A stretch of DNA of 33,259 nt from assembly GCA_031556405.1 (NCBI GenBank), contig JAVBTC010000119.1:1-33259 (forward strand). The letters run 5' to 3'. Origin of the DNA: WQZF01 sp031556405 (lineage in GTDB: Bacteria > Pseudomonadota > Gammaproteobacteria > Burkholderiales > Rhodocyclaceae). Shown here in pieces: positions 8,096 through 15,661 of this stretch (positions are counted from its first letter, which is position 1; every line of letters starts with the position of its first letter). The position numbers and the translations under genes were made by a program. The notes under the pieces are model-generated. The model ran no database searches, had not been told where the DNA came from, and worked only from the letters and a program-made list of their open reading frames with translations.

Positions 8096-9163
8096 ATGAA
8101 GTTACGGCATTTCTTGTGGATAACTGCGCTATGGACATTGTGCGCTTCCGTTTCTGGTGTAACGCCGCCGCCGGATGTTGCACCGAGACGCGTTATGCCG
8201 TGGAACACCGTCGCGTATTTTCAGGAAGGCGACCTCGCCGCGGTCAAGCGTGTTCTCGCTACGGAATCTTTTTCCGGCGATTGGCTTACTGAGGCGTTTC
8301 TGGCGGCCGTGGGTTCCAACAATGTCGACCTGGTCGAATATCTTGGTAAACGCGGATGGTTTGAAGCCTGCCGTAAAGACACGGGATGCGACCCGGTTCT
8401 GAAGGCAGTGGTGGTAGGAAGCGGGGTAGACACCAAAAAAATGCTTGAATTCCTGTTTTCCCAGGGGTTCCCGCCGACAGAGTGGGCTTTGTTACAAGCT
8501 TCCGCACAAATATCGTTATTCAATATCGAGGCATCCAGAGCAAGTTTTGAAAGAGTAAAGCTGCTTTGCGAAAAAGGTGCGGATCCGACTGAATTGATAG
8601 TGATTTACAAAGAAGCTAACAGTTGGTCCGCCTGGGCCTATTCCATGGCTCCTTATGCTGTGTTCCGTGAGGATCAACCGCTCATGGATGCAAGCAGGGA
8701 TGCGGCAGAAGCTCTGATTGCCGCATTTTTTAAAAAAGGGAGGTGCAAACCCGGAGCCATGGCGTCGACCGAGTTTGACGACTACCTGCGAAAGGCCCAG
8801 GCCTTTCGGTCCAGCGGCAAATTCGACGGGCTAAACGAATTACAGGCAGGGCGAAATGACGCCCGGTATGACCCTAGTATTGAAACCTATTTTTTGTATG
8901 AAGCCATTGCGTCCGGAAATATAACGCTGTTGCACCATCTCAAGGATTCGGGCTGGCTGGAGCGTTGCCGGGGACGTTCTTCCTATTGCCGGCCCCTCGA
9001 TGCCGCGGCGAAAGCAGGGGTGGTGGACCCAAAAAACCCCACTATTCTGAAATTTCTGGTTTCCGAGGGATTCGGACTGGATACATTAAGGTATCGCAGA
9101 GAAAATCTTCTGCCGCTATGGCAGCGATCTTTGGAAAACAATCAAATCAAGAATATGCGATAG
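8096..9163 (+). CDS. Exported ankyrin-like protein, paralogue A of a tandem array
   Basis: A 355-aa protein with a signal peptide (KLRHFLWITALWTLCAS, cleavage near VSG). The mature part is built of degenerate ankyrin-type helical pairs, e.g. DLAAVKRVLA, NVDLVEYLGKRGW, RVKLLCEKGADP and LLHHLKDSGWLERC. Paired cysteines (ACRKDTGC, LLCEKG, GRCKPG, ERC...YC) recur in B and C, suggesting disulfides in the periplasm. AAAGGA at 8082-8087 supports the ATG at 8096. It is strongly similar to B and C in protein and DNA, and its base composition is less GC-rich than slt next door. Function is unknown; ankyrin domains usually bind proteins. The call as a periplasmic ankyrin-like protein is an inference. 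Confidence 0.8.
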   Translation: MKLRHFLWITALWTLCASVSGVTPPPDVAPRRVMPWNTVAYFQEGDLAAVKRVLATESFSGDWLTEAFLAAVGSNNVDLVEYLGKRGWFEACRKDTGCDPVLKAVVVGSGVDTKKMLEFLFSQGFPPTEWALLQASAQISLFNIEASRASFERVKLLCEKGADPTELIVIYKEANSWSAWAYSMAPYAVFREDQPLMDASRDAAEALIAAFFKKGRCKPGAMASTEFDDYLRKAQAFRSSGKFDGLNELQAGRNDARYDPSIETYFLYEAIASGNITLLHHLKDSGWLERCRGRSSYCRPLDAAAKAGVVDPKNPTILKFLVSEGFGLDTLRYRRENLLPLWQRSLENNQIKNMR

Positions 9164-9286
9164 AGCAATTATTGGCGCATTGCATCGAAGACCGCATGCC
9201 GGCGGCGCCCGATCCGGGGCGCGGGCAAAATACGCGGAATATCCATGAATTTTTCCATCACCTCTCCACAAAAAAGGAAACTGCAA

Positions 9287-10324
9287 GTGAACGTACGGCA
9301 TTTTTTATTGATGACCGCGCTATGGACGTTTTGCGCTTCCGCTTTTGGCTTTCGGCCGGTGGGCGTGACATGGGAGGACCCCGTTGTATTGAAGAAAATC
9401 GAGTATTTTGAGGCCGGCGACCTCGCCGCGGTCAAGCGTGTTCTCGCCGCCGAATCCTATTCCGGCGATCTGCTCATTAAGGCGTTTCTGGCGGCCGTGC
9501 GATCCGGCAATGTCGACCTTGTCGAATATCTTGGAAAACGCGGATGGTTTGGGGCCTGCCGCAAGGACAAGCAATGCGACCCGGCGACAGCGGCAGTGGG
9601 GGCGAAAGAGGGCAATCGAAAAATGCTTGAATTCGTGCTTTCTCAAGCGTTTCCGCCGACAGCGCAGGCTTTGTTACAAGTTTCCGCACAAGCAAGACCA
9701 AGTAATATTGAATGGCTCAATGCACGTATTGAAATGATAAAACTGCTTTGCGAAAAAGGCGCGGATCCGGCTGAATCGATAGTGATTTACAAAAAAAATA
9801 AAAGTTTTCCCCGTTGGCATGATCGTGGGCCGCCTCTCCCTCCCGAGCCGTTCCTGGAGGCACGTGGGGCTGCGGTAGAAGCTCGGATTGCCGCATTTTT
9901 TGAAACAGGGAAGTGCACAACCGGAGCCATGGCATCGACCGAGTTTGACGACTTCTTTCGAGAAGTCCGGGTCTTTCGGGACGGCAGGCTCGACAGGGTA
10001 AAAGAATTACAGGCGGGACGGAATGCCATCCGGTATGAGCCTGATATTGAGACCTATTTGTTATACGAAGCCATTGTGTCCAGGAATATCAGAAATATAA
10101 ATCTGTTGCTCTATCTCAAGGATTCGGGCTGGCTGGAGCGGTGCCGGGCACGTTCCAATTGCCGGCCTCTCGATGTCGCGGCAGATAAGGGGATGAATCC
10201 CAGAACGCTGAGGTTTCTGGTTTCCGAGGGGTTCGGACTGGATACCTTGACGTATCGCAGAGAAGAATTTCTGCCGGTATGGCAGCGGTTTTTGAAAGAC
10301 AATCAAACCAGAAATGTGCGATAG
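9287..10324 (+). CDS. Exported ankyrin-like protein, paralogue B
   Basis: A 345-aa protein if started at GTG 9287, the position homologous to the starts of A and C, with AAAGGAAA at 9273-9280. An in-frame ATG at 9245 would add 14 residues; this corresponds to the leader ORF seen before A and C, here fused in frame. The signal peptide contains HFLLMTALWTFCAS. Mature repeats match A: DLAAVKRVLAAESYSG, NVDLVEYLGKRGWFGACRKD, KLLCEKGADP, LYLKDSGWLERC and TLRFLVSEGFGLDTL. The C-terminal tail (YRREEFLPVWQRFLKDNQ) is shared with A only. The six cysteine positions are conserved. The spacers after A and B are also homologous, so the duplicated unit is gene plus spacer. Confidence 0.78.
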   Translation: MNVRHFLLMTALWTFCASAFGFRPVGVTWEDPVVLKKIEYFEAGDLAAVKRVLAAESYSGDLLIKAFLAAVRSGNVDLVEYLGKRGWFGACRKDKQCDPATAAVGAKEGNRKMLEFVLSQAFPPTAQALLQVSAQARPSNIEWLNARIEMIKLLCEKGADPAESIVIYKKNKSFPRWHDRGPPLPPEPFLEARGAAVEARIAAFFETGKCTTGAMASTEFDDFFREVRVFRDGRLDRVKELQAGRNAIRYEPDIETYLLYEAIVSRNIRNINLLLYLKDSGWLERCRARSNCRPLDVAADKGMNPRTLRFLVSEGFGLDTLTYRREEFLPVWQRFLKDNQTRNVR

Positions 10325-10406
10325 ATCGATTACTGACGTATTGCATCAAAGACCGCATGTTTGCGGTGTTTGGCATCAAGATACGTACAAGACACGGGGG
10401 ACGTCC

Positions 10407-10448
10407 ATGAATTTTTTCATTGCATCCCTGCGAAAAAGGAATCCATAA
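10407..10448 (+). promoter_or_regulatory. Candidate leader ORF (13 aa) abutting paralogue C
   Basis: ATG at 10407 encodes MNFFIASLRKRNP and its TAA (10446-10448) directly precedes the ATG of gene C at 10449. The AAAAAGGA ribosome site of gene C lies inside it. CGGGGGAC 5-10 nt before its own ATG could serve as a ribosome site. Confidence 0.4.
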
Positions 10449-12095
10449 ATGAGCTTACGGAATTTTGTCTTCATGACCGCATTGTGGACATTTTGTGCTT
10501 CCGTTTCTGGCGCCACATGGGAGGAAACCGACGGGAAGTATTTTGAGGAAGGCGATCTTGCCGCGGTCAAGCGCATTCTCGCTGCCGAGTCTGAATCTTA
10601 TTCCGGCGCTCTGCTTACCGAGGCATTTCATGCGGCTGTGCGCTCCGGCAATATCGATCTGGTCAAATATCTTGAAAAGCGCGGATGGATTAGAGCCTGT
10701 CGTAAGGACAAGGAATGCGACCCGATTTTGTCAGCGGTATTCAGTCAAAATCTGAAAATGCTCGAATTCATGCTTTCCAGGGGATTTCCGCCGACACGGA
10801 TGGCTTTGTCCGTGGCTTCCGTACAAGCGGAGCCGTGGAGTATTGATTTTGAAGCGGTAAAGCTTCTTTGCGAAAAAGGGGCAAATCCGGCTGAGACGTT
10901 AGTGCTGCAAAGGGAAGAAAAAGGTTCTCTCGTCGAGGCCAGTCGCACCACCGTATTGCAGGATCTGGAAGCGCGCATCGCCCAGGAAGATTCTACGGGG
11001 ATTATGAATAGCCCGCTACGGCATATGCGTGGAACTGCGGCAAATATTCAGGTTGCCGCGTTTTTCAGGAAAGGAAAGTGCAAAACCGGAGCCATGGCAT
11101 CGACCGAGCTTGACGATTATCTTCGGGAAGTCCGGGCCTTTCAGGATGGCAGGCTCGACGAGGTGAAAGAATCACAGCCGGAACGAAATGCCGCCAGGTA
11201 TGACCCTCGTGTTGAAACCTATTTGTTGTACGAGGCTATTGCTTCCAAAAATATAGATCTGCTGCGTTACCTTCGGGATTCCGGCTGGTTGGAGCATTGC
11301 CGGAGACGCAGTTATTGCCGCCCCATCGATGCCGCGGCGGAAGCGGGGGTGAGTCCGGAAACCCTGGAGTTACTGCTTTCCGAGGGGTTCGAACCGGATA
11401 CATACAACGCATCACAGGGAACACCGCTGCTATATGCCGCGATCAATGGCCGGGTCGATGCGGTAAAGTTTCTCTGTCGGCATGGTGCCGATTTTCGGAA
11501 AAGAATCAGGTGGGATATAGACGACGACAGATCGATTATTCACACATTGCGTCTGGTATTCGACATGGCTTGGTGTGCATCGGCGACCAGCTCAAAAAAT
11601 AACTCCATGGCAGAAGATCGTTGCATGGGAGTAAATGGTATAAGCGATCCTCTTGAATGCATGCCGGGTTCGACATGCATGTTGATTCCCTTCCCACCCA
11701 AAGGGCCGGTGGAGGCGACACAGAAGCTGATGGCGCTCAACGAGGTATTTCAGTATTTCAAGAACGGAAACTGCATGCCGACAGGAGGAGGATTTTGTGT
11801 TCAGAATAAGGCGAAGTTCGGGACATTGATTGGCGACAAAGTATCTCTCCGTTCCGATCCGGATCAGGCCAGCGGCAAAGTCGACGTTTTGCCCTTCGGT
11901 ACCGTGGTACACGTTATCGACAACACGCAGAACTGTACGGTATTGGCGGGAAAAACAGGGCGATGGATAAAGGTCAAGGTAAAGCGCTTCCCTTGGGATT
12001 CCGAACGGGAAAAGGCGGAAAATGAAGGGTGGGTATTCGATACGTATGTCGATTATCTGTCGAAAACTGAAGAGGTATTTGAAGAGCGGCGTTAA
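10449..12095 (+). CDS. Exported ankyrin-like protein with C-terminal SH3-like domain, paralogue C
   Basis: A 548-aa protein, the longest of the array. The signal peptide contains NFVFMTALWTFCAS. Residues to ~310 align with A and B (DLAAVKRILAAES, NIDLVKYLEKRGWIRACRKDKECDP, LLCEKGANP, KTGAMASTELDDYLREVRAF). The A/B tail is replaced by a further ankyrin unit (TPLLYAAINGRVDAVKFLC), a Cys-containing linker and an SH3b-like domain. That domain runs from about residue 455 to 540: KVSLRSDPD, VDVLPFGTVVHVID, TGRWIKVKVKRF and GWVFDTYVDYL. Bacterial SH3b domains often bind peptidoglycan or proteins, in keeping with a periplasmic location. AAAAAGGA supports the start. Function is unknown. Confidence 0.8.
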   Translation: MSLRNFVFMTALWTFCASVSGATWEETDGKYFEEGDLAAVKRILAAESESYSGALLTEAFHAAVRSGNIDLVKYLEKRGWIRACRKDKECDPILSAVFSQNLKMLEFMLSRGFPPTRMALSVASVQAEPWSIDFEAVKLLCEKGANPAETLVLQREEKGSLVEASRTTVLQDLEARIAQEDSTGIMNSPLRHMRGTAANIQVAAFFRKGKCKTGAMASTELDDYLREVRAFQDGRLDEVKESQPERNAARYDPRVETYLLYEAIASKNIDLLRYLRDSGWLEHCRRRSYCRPIDAAAEAGVSPETLELLLSEGFEPDTYNASQGTPLLYAAINGRVDAVKFLCRHGADFRKRIRWDIDDDRSIIHTLRLVFDMAWCASATSSKNNSMAEDRCMGVNGISDPLECMPGSTCMLIPFPPKGPVEATQKLMALNEVFQYFKNGNCMPTGGGFCVQNKAKFGTLIGDKVSLRSDPDQASGKVDVLPFGTVVHVIDNTQNCTVLAGKTGRWIKVKVKRFPWDSEREKAENEGWVFDTYVDYLSKTEEVFEERR

Positions 12096-12167
12096 TCGGA
12101 TTGATTCGCCATTTTCCGCAATTGCCAATTTTCAATTGCGAGTGATTGATGCTTCCGGGCATTTTTT

Positions 12168-12770
12168 ATGAAAATCGAGGGTCATGACCATTCCGGCGCG
12201 GCGGGGGACGAAAACATCCGCCGGTTTCTGCGGCAATCCCTGCTCATGCGCCGCCGGGCGCTGCCGGAACAGGAATACGCGTACCTGTCGGCGGCGATCC
12301 GCGCCCGCCTGGCGGCGGAATTCCCGGAACTGGCGCATGCCGCTGTCGCGTTCTGCTGGCCGGTGAAGAACGAGCCGGACCTGCGTCCGCTGATGGTGGA
12401 GTGGCACGCGGCGGGCGCGCGGGCCGCGCTGCCGGTGGTCGTCGGCGCGGACGAGCCGCTGGTGTTCCGCGCCTGGCGGCCGGGGCAGATGCTGCGGGAG
12501 GATCGCTACGGCATTCCCGGCCCGGACGAAGGCGCTTTCCTGGTGCCGCAAGCGGTGATCGCGCCGGTTGTCGCCTTTGACGCTGCCGGTTATCGCCTCG
12601 GCTACGGCGGCGGGCTGTTCGACCGTACGCTGGCGGCGCTTACCCCGCGCCCACTGGCGATCGGGGTCGGGTTTGGATTTCAACGGGTGGCGTCGATCCG
12701 GCCGCAGGTGCACGACGAGCGGCTCGATGCCGTGGTGACGGAGGAGGAGACGCTACGCTGGCGGCGCTAA
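12168..12770 (+). CDS. 5-formyltetrahydrofolate cyclo-ligase
   Basis: A 200-aa protein of normal length for the 5-FCL family. It converts 5-formyl-THF and ATP to 5,10-methenyl-THF in the folate pathway. Visible motifs are the basic N-terminal LRQSLLMRRRALP, the KNEPDLRPLM substrate segment, RYGIPGP, and the nucleotide/substrate loop GYRLGYGGGLFDRTLA. The latter has Leu-Phe where the family commonly has two Tyr. No strong ribosome site precedes the ATG at 12168. The gene lies 72 nt after array gene C. A 6S RNA often precedes this gene in proteobacteria; none is recognisable in the 72-nt gap. Confidence 0.93.
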   Translation: MKIEGHDHSGAAGDENIRRFLRQSLLMRRRALPEQEYAYLSAAIRARLAAEFPELAHAAVAFCWPVKNEPDLRPLMVEWHAAGARAALPVVVGADEPLVFRAWRPGQMLREDRYGIPGPDEGAFLVPQAVIAPVVAFDAAGYRLGYGGGLFDRTLAALTPRPLAIGVGFGFQRVASIRPQVHDERLDAVVTEEETLRWRR

Positions 12771-12810
12771 GCCGGTGCTCAGTCGGTGCTGAGGCGGTGG
12801 AGGCGAAAAC

Positions 12811-12825
12811 GTCCGGAGTCCGGAC
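12811..12825. terminator. Palindromic hairpin between convergent genes
   Basis: GTCCGGA, G, TCCGGAC (12811-12825) is a perfect 7-bp inverted repeat with a one-base centre, located between the convergent cyclo-ligase and malY-like genes. No T run follows, so a terminator role is only suggested by position. Confidence 0.3.
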
Positions 12826-12839
12826 TCACATGCCCGGAT

Positions 12840-14042
12840 TCACACCGTTGCCAACGCCTTCCGCATCCGTTCCAGCGCCGCTTCCAGCGTGACGCGCGGA
12901 CAGCCGAAATTGAGGCGCAGCCAGTTTTTTCCATCGTTACCTAGCGTGGTTTCCGGGGCGAACGCGGCGCCGTCGGAGAGGCCGACGCCATGTTCCTCGA
13001 AGAAGTGCGCCGGATTCGCCAACGGCGAGGCGGCGCCGTATTTCCGTTCGAGGCGTTCCGCCAGCGGGCGGGCGTCGATCCAGGCGAGATAGGTGGCTTC
13101 GACCGGGGTCGTCGCCAGGAACGGCATGTTCCCGATTTCTTCCAGCACGCGGTCGCGGTTGCCGCGCAGGGTCGCGAGCAGGTCGCGGTGCCAGTCCTCA
13201 CTGTGTTCCAGCGCGGCGGCGCAGGCGGCGAAGCCAAAAATGTTGACGTCGGGAACGATGCCGCGCATGACGCTCTGAAAGCGGTGGCGCAGTTCCGGGT
13301 TGGAAATGACGGCGAAGGCGCAGCCGAGACCGGGAATGTTGTAGGTCTTGGACGGTGCCATCAGGGTTATTGTATGGCGCGCGAATTCGTCGTCGAGCGC
13401 GGCGAATGGACGGTGCTTGCGGCCTTCGTCGAGGATGAGGCCGCAATGGATCTCGTCGGAGCAGACCGTGACGCCGCGTTCCAGGCACAGCGCGCCAACA
13501 CGCCGCAGTTCTTCCTCTTCCCAGGCGCGGCCGACGGGATTGTGCGGGTGGCAGAGCAGCAGTAGGCTGTCGTCGGCAAGCGCGTCGAGCGCGGCGGCGA
13601 AGGCGGCGAAATCCCAGCGCCAGCGTCCGCCTTCGAGCACGAGCGGCACGGTATGACGTTTTCGGCTGGAGAACGACGGTGCCGACAGGAATGGCGGATA
13701 TACCGGCGTGGCGGTGGCAACGCTGCCGGAAACGGCGCGGCAGGCGAGATTCAGGCCAACGACCAGGCCGGGCAGCCAGACGAGCCATCCGGGTTCGACG
13801 TGCCAGTCGTATTCGTGTGCCAGATGTGCGCAGATGGTTTCGTTCAGTCCGGCCGGCACGGTGCCGTAGCCGTATACGCCGTCGTCTACGCGTCCGGTGA
13901 GAGCTTCCCGCACGGCGGGCGGCGCGGCGAAATCCATGTCCGCGACCCACAGCGGCAGGATGTCGCGTCCGGCGTACTTGTTCCATTTCAGCGAATCGCC
14001 GCCGCGACGTTGCGGCGGTTGAGTGAAATCGTAGGGTTTCAT
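12840..14042 (-). CDS. MalY/PatB-type pyridoxal-phosphate C-S lyase / aminotransferase
   Basis: A 400-aa fold-type I PLP enzyme. The start MKPYDFTQPPQRRGGDSLKW, the LPLWVADMDFAAPPAV segment and GVYGYGTVP are typical of MalY/PatB cystathionine beta-lyases. Further motifs are CHPHNPVGRAW, VCSDEIHCGLI and the PLP lysine in APSKTYNIPGL (Lys232). RLNFGCPR near the end binds the carboxylate. Likely reaction: beta-elimination of cystathionine or cysteine conjugates to pyruvate, ammonia and a thiol. It lies downstream of cysK on the same strand, but a strong terminator and a palindrome separate them. No good ribosome site was seen before the ATG. Confidence 0.92.
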   Translation of the reverse strand: MKPYDFTQPPQRRGGDSLKWNKYAGRDILPLWVADMDFAAPPAVREALTGRVDDGVYGYGTVPAGLNETICAHLAHEYDWHVEPGWLVWLPGLVVGLNLACRAVSGSVATATPVYPPFLSAPSFSSRKRHTVPLVLEGGRWRWDFAAFAAALDALADDSLLLLCHPHNPVGRAWEEEELRRVGALCLERGVTVCSDEIHCGLILDEGRKHRPFAALDDEFARHTITLMAPSKTYNIPGLGCAFAVISNPELRHRFQSVMRGIVPDVNIFGFAACAAALEHSEDWHRDLLATLRGNRDRVLEEIGNMPFLATTPVEATYLAWIDARPLAERLERKYGAASPLANPAHFFEEHGVGLSDGAAFAPETTLGNDGKNWLRLNFGCPRVTLEAALERMRKALATV

Positions 14043-14076
14043 CGGTTCTGTCGTGGCTGTTTTTCTGAGTAAACAT

Positions 14077-14094
14077 GAATATCATTTGATATTC
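14077..14094. promoter_or_regulatory. Perfect 18-bp palindrome upstream of the malY-like gene, candidate operator
   Basis: GAATATCA-TT-TGATATTC is an exact inverted repeat 35 nt upstream of the malY-like ATG, in an AT-rich promoter-like stretch. The size and symmetry suit a dimeric regulator site. The regulator is unknown. Confidence 0.45.
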
Positions 14095-14130
14095 GTAGCT
14101 GGTTATGCGCTGAAATTAAAATATATATTT

Positions 14131-14182
14131 AGAAAAATCCGCGGCGCAGGCAAGCGATGTTGTCTTGCCTGCGCTGCGGATT
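14131..14182 (-). terminator. Strong intrinsic terminator downstream of cysK
   Basis: On the minus strand AATCCGCAGCGCAGGCAAG pairs with CTTGCCTGCGCCGCGGATT (about 18 bp, one mismatch or bulge) and is followed by TTTTTCT. It lies about 60 nt past the cysK stop codon and separates cysK from the malY-like gene. Confidence 0.9.
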
Positions 14183-14244
14183 CTTTCCCGGCGTATCGAA
14201 AAATGCGTGTGGATGCCGGTCCATCCTCCGGTCCATTCGCCGGG

Positions 14245-15183
14245 TCACACTTCGAGGTGCGAGTAGAGCGCCGTGGAAAGATAGCGTTCGCCGAACGAGG
14301 GGATGATGATGACGGAGAGTTTGCCTTTGTTCTCCGGCCGTCCGGCGACTTCGAGTCCGGCCCACAACGCGGCGCCGGACGAAATGCCGACCAGCAGGCC
14401 TTCCTCGGCCGCGGCGCGGCGCGCGAGCGTGAAGGCGTCCTCGTTCCTGACGCGAACGACTTCATCGTACAACCTGGTATTCAGAATTTTCGGCACGAAT
14501 CCGGCGCCGATCCCCTGAATCGGGTGCGGTCCCTTGGCGCCGCCGGAAAGCACCGGGGAAGCGTCCGGTTCGACGGCGATGATCTTGACGCCCGGTTTCC
14601 TTTCCTTCAGCACTTCGCCGACACCGGTGAGGGTGCCGCCGGTGCCGACGCCGGAAACGAAAATATCGACTTGTCCGTCCGTATCGCGCCAGATTTCCTC
14701 CGCCGTGGTACGGCGGTGGATATCCGGATTGGCCGGATTCTCGAATTGCTGCGGAATGAAATAGCGCGGATCGGCCGCGGCCATTGCCTCGGCGCGGGCG
14801 ATGGCGCCGCCCATGCCTTCGGGGCCGGGTGTCAGCACCAGTTCGGCGCCGTATGCCCTGAGCAGCAGGCGGCGCTCGCGGCTCATCGTTTCCGGCATCA
14901 CGAAGCAGGCCTTGATCCCGCGCGCGGCGCAGACCATCGCCAGGCCGATGCCGGTATTGCCGGACGTGGGTTCGAGCACGATGGTGTCCGGCTTGATTTT
15001 GCCCGCGGCCATCGCGGCATCGATCATCGACGCCGCGATCCGGTCCTTGACGCTGTGCGCGGGGTTGAAGAATTCCAGTTTGAGCGCGACCTCACCGTCG
15101 ATCCCGGCACTCAGGCGGTTGAGTCGGACCAGGGGCGTATTGCCGATCAGTTCGGTAACGCTTTGCGCGATTTTTCTTGCCAT
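14245..15183 (-). CDS. cysK: Cysteine synthase A (O-acetylserine sulfhydrylase)
   Basis: A 312-aa fold-type II PLP enzyme that makes L-cysteine from O-acetylserine and sulfide. The PLP lysine lies in NPAHSVKDR (Lys46), the phosphate and substrate loops are EPTSGNTG and SGVGTGGTLTG, and IQGIGAGFVP is a CysK rather than CysM hallmark. The C-terminal half has GISSGAA. The ATG at 15183 is preceded by CAGGAG; a GTG/ATG three codons upstream is less likely. The gene is followed by a strong terminator. Neighbouring malY-like and hisC genes are also PLP enzymes of amino-acid metabolism, but not in one operon. Confidence 0.95.
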   Translation of the reverse strand: MARKIAQSVTELIGNTPLVRLNRLSAGIDGEVALKLEFFNPAHSVKDRIAASMIDAAMAAGKIKPDTIVLEPTSGNTGIGLAMVCAARGIKACFVMPETMSRERRLLLRAYGAELVLTPGPEGMGGAIARAEAMAAADPRYFIPQQFENPANPDIHRRTTAEEIWRDTDGQVDIFVSGVGTGGTLTGVGEVLKERKPGVKIIAVEPDASPVLSGGAKGPHPIQGIGAGFVPKILNTRLYDEVVRVRNEDAFTLARRAAAEEGLLVGISSGAALWAGLEVAGRPENKGKLSVIIIPSFGERYLSTALYSHLEV

Positions 15184-15322
15184 GACGGACAACTCCTGTA
15201 ACGGGGCGGGAAAGCTGAAAAAACGGGGGGGCGAGCACTGCCAAAAAAAGCTCGCGGCATTATGTTACAAGATGCCGCGAGGAATCGATATAAAACCGAT
15301 ATAAAGGAATGAGGATAAAACG
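15184..15322. other. 5' region of cysK, start of the cysK/hisC divergent spacer
   Basis: No gene was supported. The segment carries a G7 run, a Cys-gene-proximal CAGGAG ribosome site and a direct repeat, CGATATAAAACCGATATAAA. Promoter elements for cysK presumably lie here but none was identified with confidence. Confidence 0.4.
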
Positions 15323-15397
15323 ATGAACTGGCTCGTTGCCTGCGACCGCCGCGCGGACATGGCATGGAATGAATGTCCGGAAAGACATCCGGCATGA
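15323..15397 (+). CDS. Candidate 24-aa small ORF with a good ribosome site
   Basis: ATG at 15323 follows AAGGAATGAGGA by 7 nt and opens a 24-codon frame beginning MNWLVACDRRAD and ending NECPERHPA. It has two cysteines and no recognised family. The good Shine-Dalgarno site is the only argument for translation; it could be chance in a 500-nt spacer. Confidence 0.3.
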   Translation: MNWLVACDRRADMAWNECPERHPA

Positions 15398-15534
15398 CAT
15401 GCCGCGAAGACATCGTGGTTGCAGCCGGTTCATTTTTACGACTGCGATTCTCGGCAAAAGTTTTTATTCTGAGAAATACATTTTTCTTACAAAAATATAG
15501 ATAAAAATTATATGCGGCGATAAGGCCGCAATAA

Positions 15535-15578
15535 GGTCGACAGCGGGCCGACAGCGAGTCGACAGCGAGCCAACAGCG
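15535..15578. repeat. Four direct 11-bp repeats upstream of hisC
   Basis: Four consecutive 11-mers read GGTCGACAGCG, GGCCGACAGCG, AGTCGACAGCG and AGCCAACAGCG (core xxyCrACAGCG). The period is about one DNA helical turn, which would place the copies on one face of the helix. They lie between an AT-rich stretch and the hisC leader. Confidence 0.7.
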
Positions 15579-15610
15579 CGGCATGTTTTCGTGCGCGAGG
15601 AAGAGAAAAA

Positions 15611-15661
15611 ATGCGGGCGGATAAAAAGGCAATCCGGGGAATCTCCAGGCAAACCCCATGA
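15611..15661 (+). promoter_or_regulatory. Leader ORF overlapping the hisC reading frame (ATGA)
   Basis: ATG at 15611, after GAGGAAGAG, encodes MRADKKAIRGISRQTP. Its TGA (15659-15661) overlaps the ATG at 15658 that opens the longest hisC frame. No histidine run is present, so it is not a classical his attenuator. Translational coupling is a possible role. Confidence 0.45.

Noticed and set aside
8083..12095. CRISPR-like or phage-like repeat structure in the A-C array
   Set aside because: The repeats are whole-gene duplications with diverged coding sequence, without short spaced repeats, integrase or attachment sites.
12096..12167. 6S RNA gene, often found just before the cyclo-ligase gene
   Set aside because: The gap is only 72 nt and shows no 6S-like long hairpin; the slt/paralogue A gap also lacks one.
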